A DNA stretch of 6,188 nucleotides from an uncultured Butyricicoccus sp. GTDB lineage: Bacteria > Bacillota > Clostridia > Oscillospirales > Butyricicoccaceae. The notes under the pieces were generated by a model that saw only the letters and a list, made by a program, of their open reading frames with translations, searched no databases and had not been told where the DNA came from. The stretch lies in assembly GCA_900544475.1 (NCBI GenBank), contig UQVU01000110.1, positions 1 to 6,188 on the forward strand, written 5' to 3'. Of the stretch, positions 5,222 through 6,188 are shown piece after piece. The translations under genes were made by a program, and so were the position numbers. The stretch's first letter is position 1. Each line of letters begins with the position of its first letter.

Positions 5222-6188
5222 TTACTTCGCAGCCGCCTGCTGACGCGCGTAGAGCAGCGTGCCGCCTGCGAGCAGCGCGTGGCGCTGACGCTCGGAAACT
5301 TCGCAGTCCGCCTTGAAGGTTCTGCCGCCGCAGACGACAGTGACCTGCTCACCGTTCTTGACCTCTTCGAGGACGTTCGGCAGCGAGATGTCGTCGAGCA
5401 GCTTGATGGCGTCATAATCCGCCGGGTCTGCGAAGGTCAGCGGGATAATGCCGGAGTTTACCAGATTTGCCTTGTGAATGCGTGCAAAGGACTTGCACAG
5501 GACAGCCTTGACGCCGAGATACAGCGGAACGAGCGCCGCGTGCTCACGGGACGAGCCCTGGCCGTAGTTCGCGCCGCCGACGATGATGCCGCCGCCCTGC
5601 TCCTTGCAGCGGGACGGGAAATCCTTGTCCACGTTGATGAAGCAGTAGTTGGAGTAGAACGGCACGTTCGAGCGGTACGGCAGCAGCTTCGCGCCGGCCG
5701 GAAGAATGTGGTCGGTGGTGATGTTGTCCTCGGTCTTGAGCACGACCTTGCCGGTGTAGGACGCTTCGAGCGCCTTGCCGAGCGGGAACGGCTTGATGTT
5801 CGGGCCGCGGACGACCTCGACCTCAGCCGGGTTCTCTGCCGGCTTTACGATCATGTTGTCGTTGATGACGAAATGCTCAGGCATCTCGATCTCCGGCATC
5901 TCGCCGAGCGTGCGCGGGTCTACCAGATGGCCCGCAAGAGCGGACGCCGCCGCGACTTCGGGAGAAACGAGGTAGATTTTCGCGTCCTGCGTGCCGGAGC
6001 GGCCCTCAAAGTTGCGGTTGAAGGTCCGCAGGCTCACGCCGCCGGAGTTGGGGGAGAAGCCCATGCCGATGCAGGGGCCGCAGGCACATTCCAGCAGCCG
6101 GGCGCCGGAAGCCAGAATGTCGGACAGGGCGCCGCAGTTGGCCAGCATGGTCAGGACCTGCCGGGAGCCGGGGGACACGGACATGCTG
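5222..6188 (-). CDS. acn: Aconitate hydratase, C-terminal half (gene runs off the window)
   Basis: Isomerises citrate to isocitrate through cis-aconitate using a [4Fe-4S] cluster. The window holds about 321 residues and the reading frame is open through its right edge, so the ATG at 6182-6184 is internal and not the start. Counting from that Met, ECACGPCIG (32-40) supplies two of the three cluster cysteines (C35, C38); the third lies outside. FNRNFEGRSG (55-64) and NITTDHI (154-160) are conserved active-site stretches. The swivel domain follows, with YGQGSSREHAAL (207-218) carrying the catalytic serine and substrate arginine, and a C-terminal SFARIHKANLVNSGIIPL (232-249). Swivel and cluster domains are fused in one chain, as in single-chain bacterial aconitases of about 640 residues. 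The product feeds the adjacent isocitrate dehydrogenase. Codon use changes sharply at about 5992-6028 (see findings). Confidence 0.93.
   Translation of the reverse strand, partial: SMSVSPGSRQVLTMLANCGALSDILASGARLLECACGPCIGMGFSPNSGGVSLRTFNRNFEGRSGTQDAKIYLVSPEVAAASALAGHLVDPRTLGEMPEIEMPEHFVINDNMIVKPAENPAEVEVVRGPNIKPFPLGKALEASYTGKVVLKTEDNITTDHILPAGAKLLPYRSNVPFYSNYCFINVDKDFPSRCKEQGGGIIVGGANYGQGSSREHAALVPLYLGVKAVLCKSFARIHKANLVNSGIIPLTFADPADYDAIKLLDDISLPNVLEEVKNGEQVTVVCGGRTFKADCEVSERQRHALLAGGTLLYARQQAAAK

Overview
The window looks like chromosome from a high-GC, low-oxygen Bacillota, probably a gut-type member of the Clostridia (Oscillospiraceae-like). This is inferred from the gene set: a Gram-positive Rex redox repressor, an MnmM/YtqB-type methyltransferase, a MATE exporter with a divergent AraC regulator, and aconitase plus isocitrate dehydrogenase of clostridial style. 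Strong GGAGG-type ribosome sites and GC-rich coding DNA with AT-rich gaps fit as well. No RNA genes, mobile elements, CRISPR arrays or prophage parts were seen, and no stretch over 300 bases lacks a gene.

Layout from left to right. At 33-593 (-) is an MnmM/YtqB-family SAM methyltransferase with its own promoter (623-651), which abuts the terminator (657-707) of the next gene. At 727-2079 (-) is a 12-helix MATE exporter. It is divergent from an AraC-family regulator at 2279-3142 (+), and the two promoters lie back to back in a 199-base gap. A perfect 14-bp hairpin (3149-3194) separates the regulator from the convergent rex gene (3201-3848, -). Upstream of rex on the same strand are isocitrate dehydrogenase (3956-5113) and the C-terminal half of aconitase (5222 to the window end).

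The right half is a small metabolic unit. Aconitase and isocitrate dehydrogenase form the oxidative arm of a (probably incomplete) TCA cycle, turning citrate into 2-oxoglutarate for glutamate synthesis. Rex senses the NADH/NAD+ ratio. The isocitrate dehydrogenase promoter is near consensus (TTGACA, 17 bp, TAAAAT), and its -10 box is buried in an 18-bp Rex-like palindrome at 5134-5151. This suggests that Rex represses isocitrate dehydrogenase, and partly itself through readthrough of an attenuator-like hairpin at 3891-3940.

The other point of note is an abrupt change of codon usage inside the aconitase gene at about 5992-6028. It could be a recombination joint or an assembly chimera. Otherwise this is ordinary core genome, and I see no undescribed defence or mobile system.
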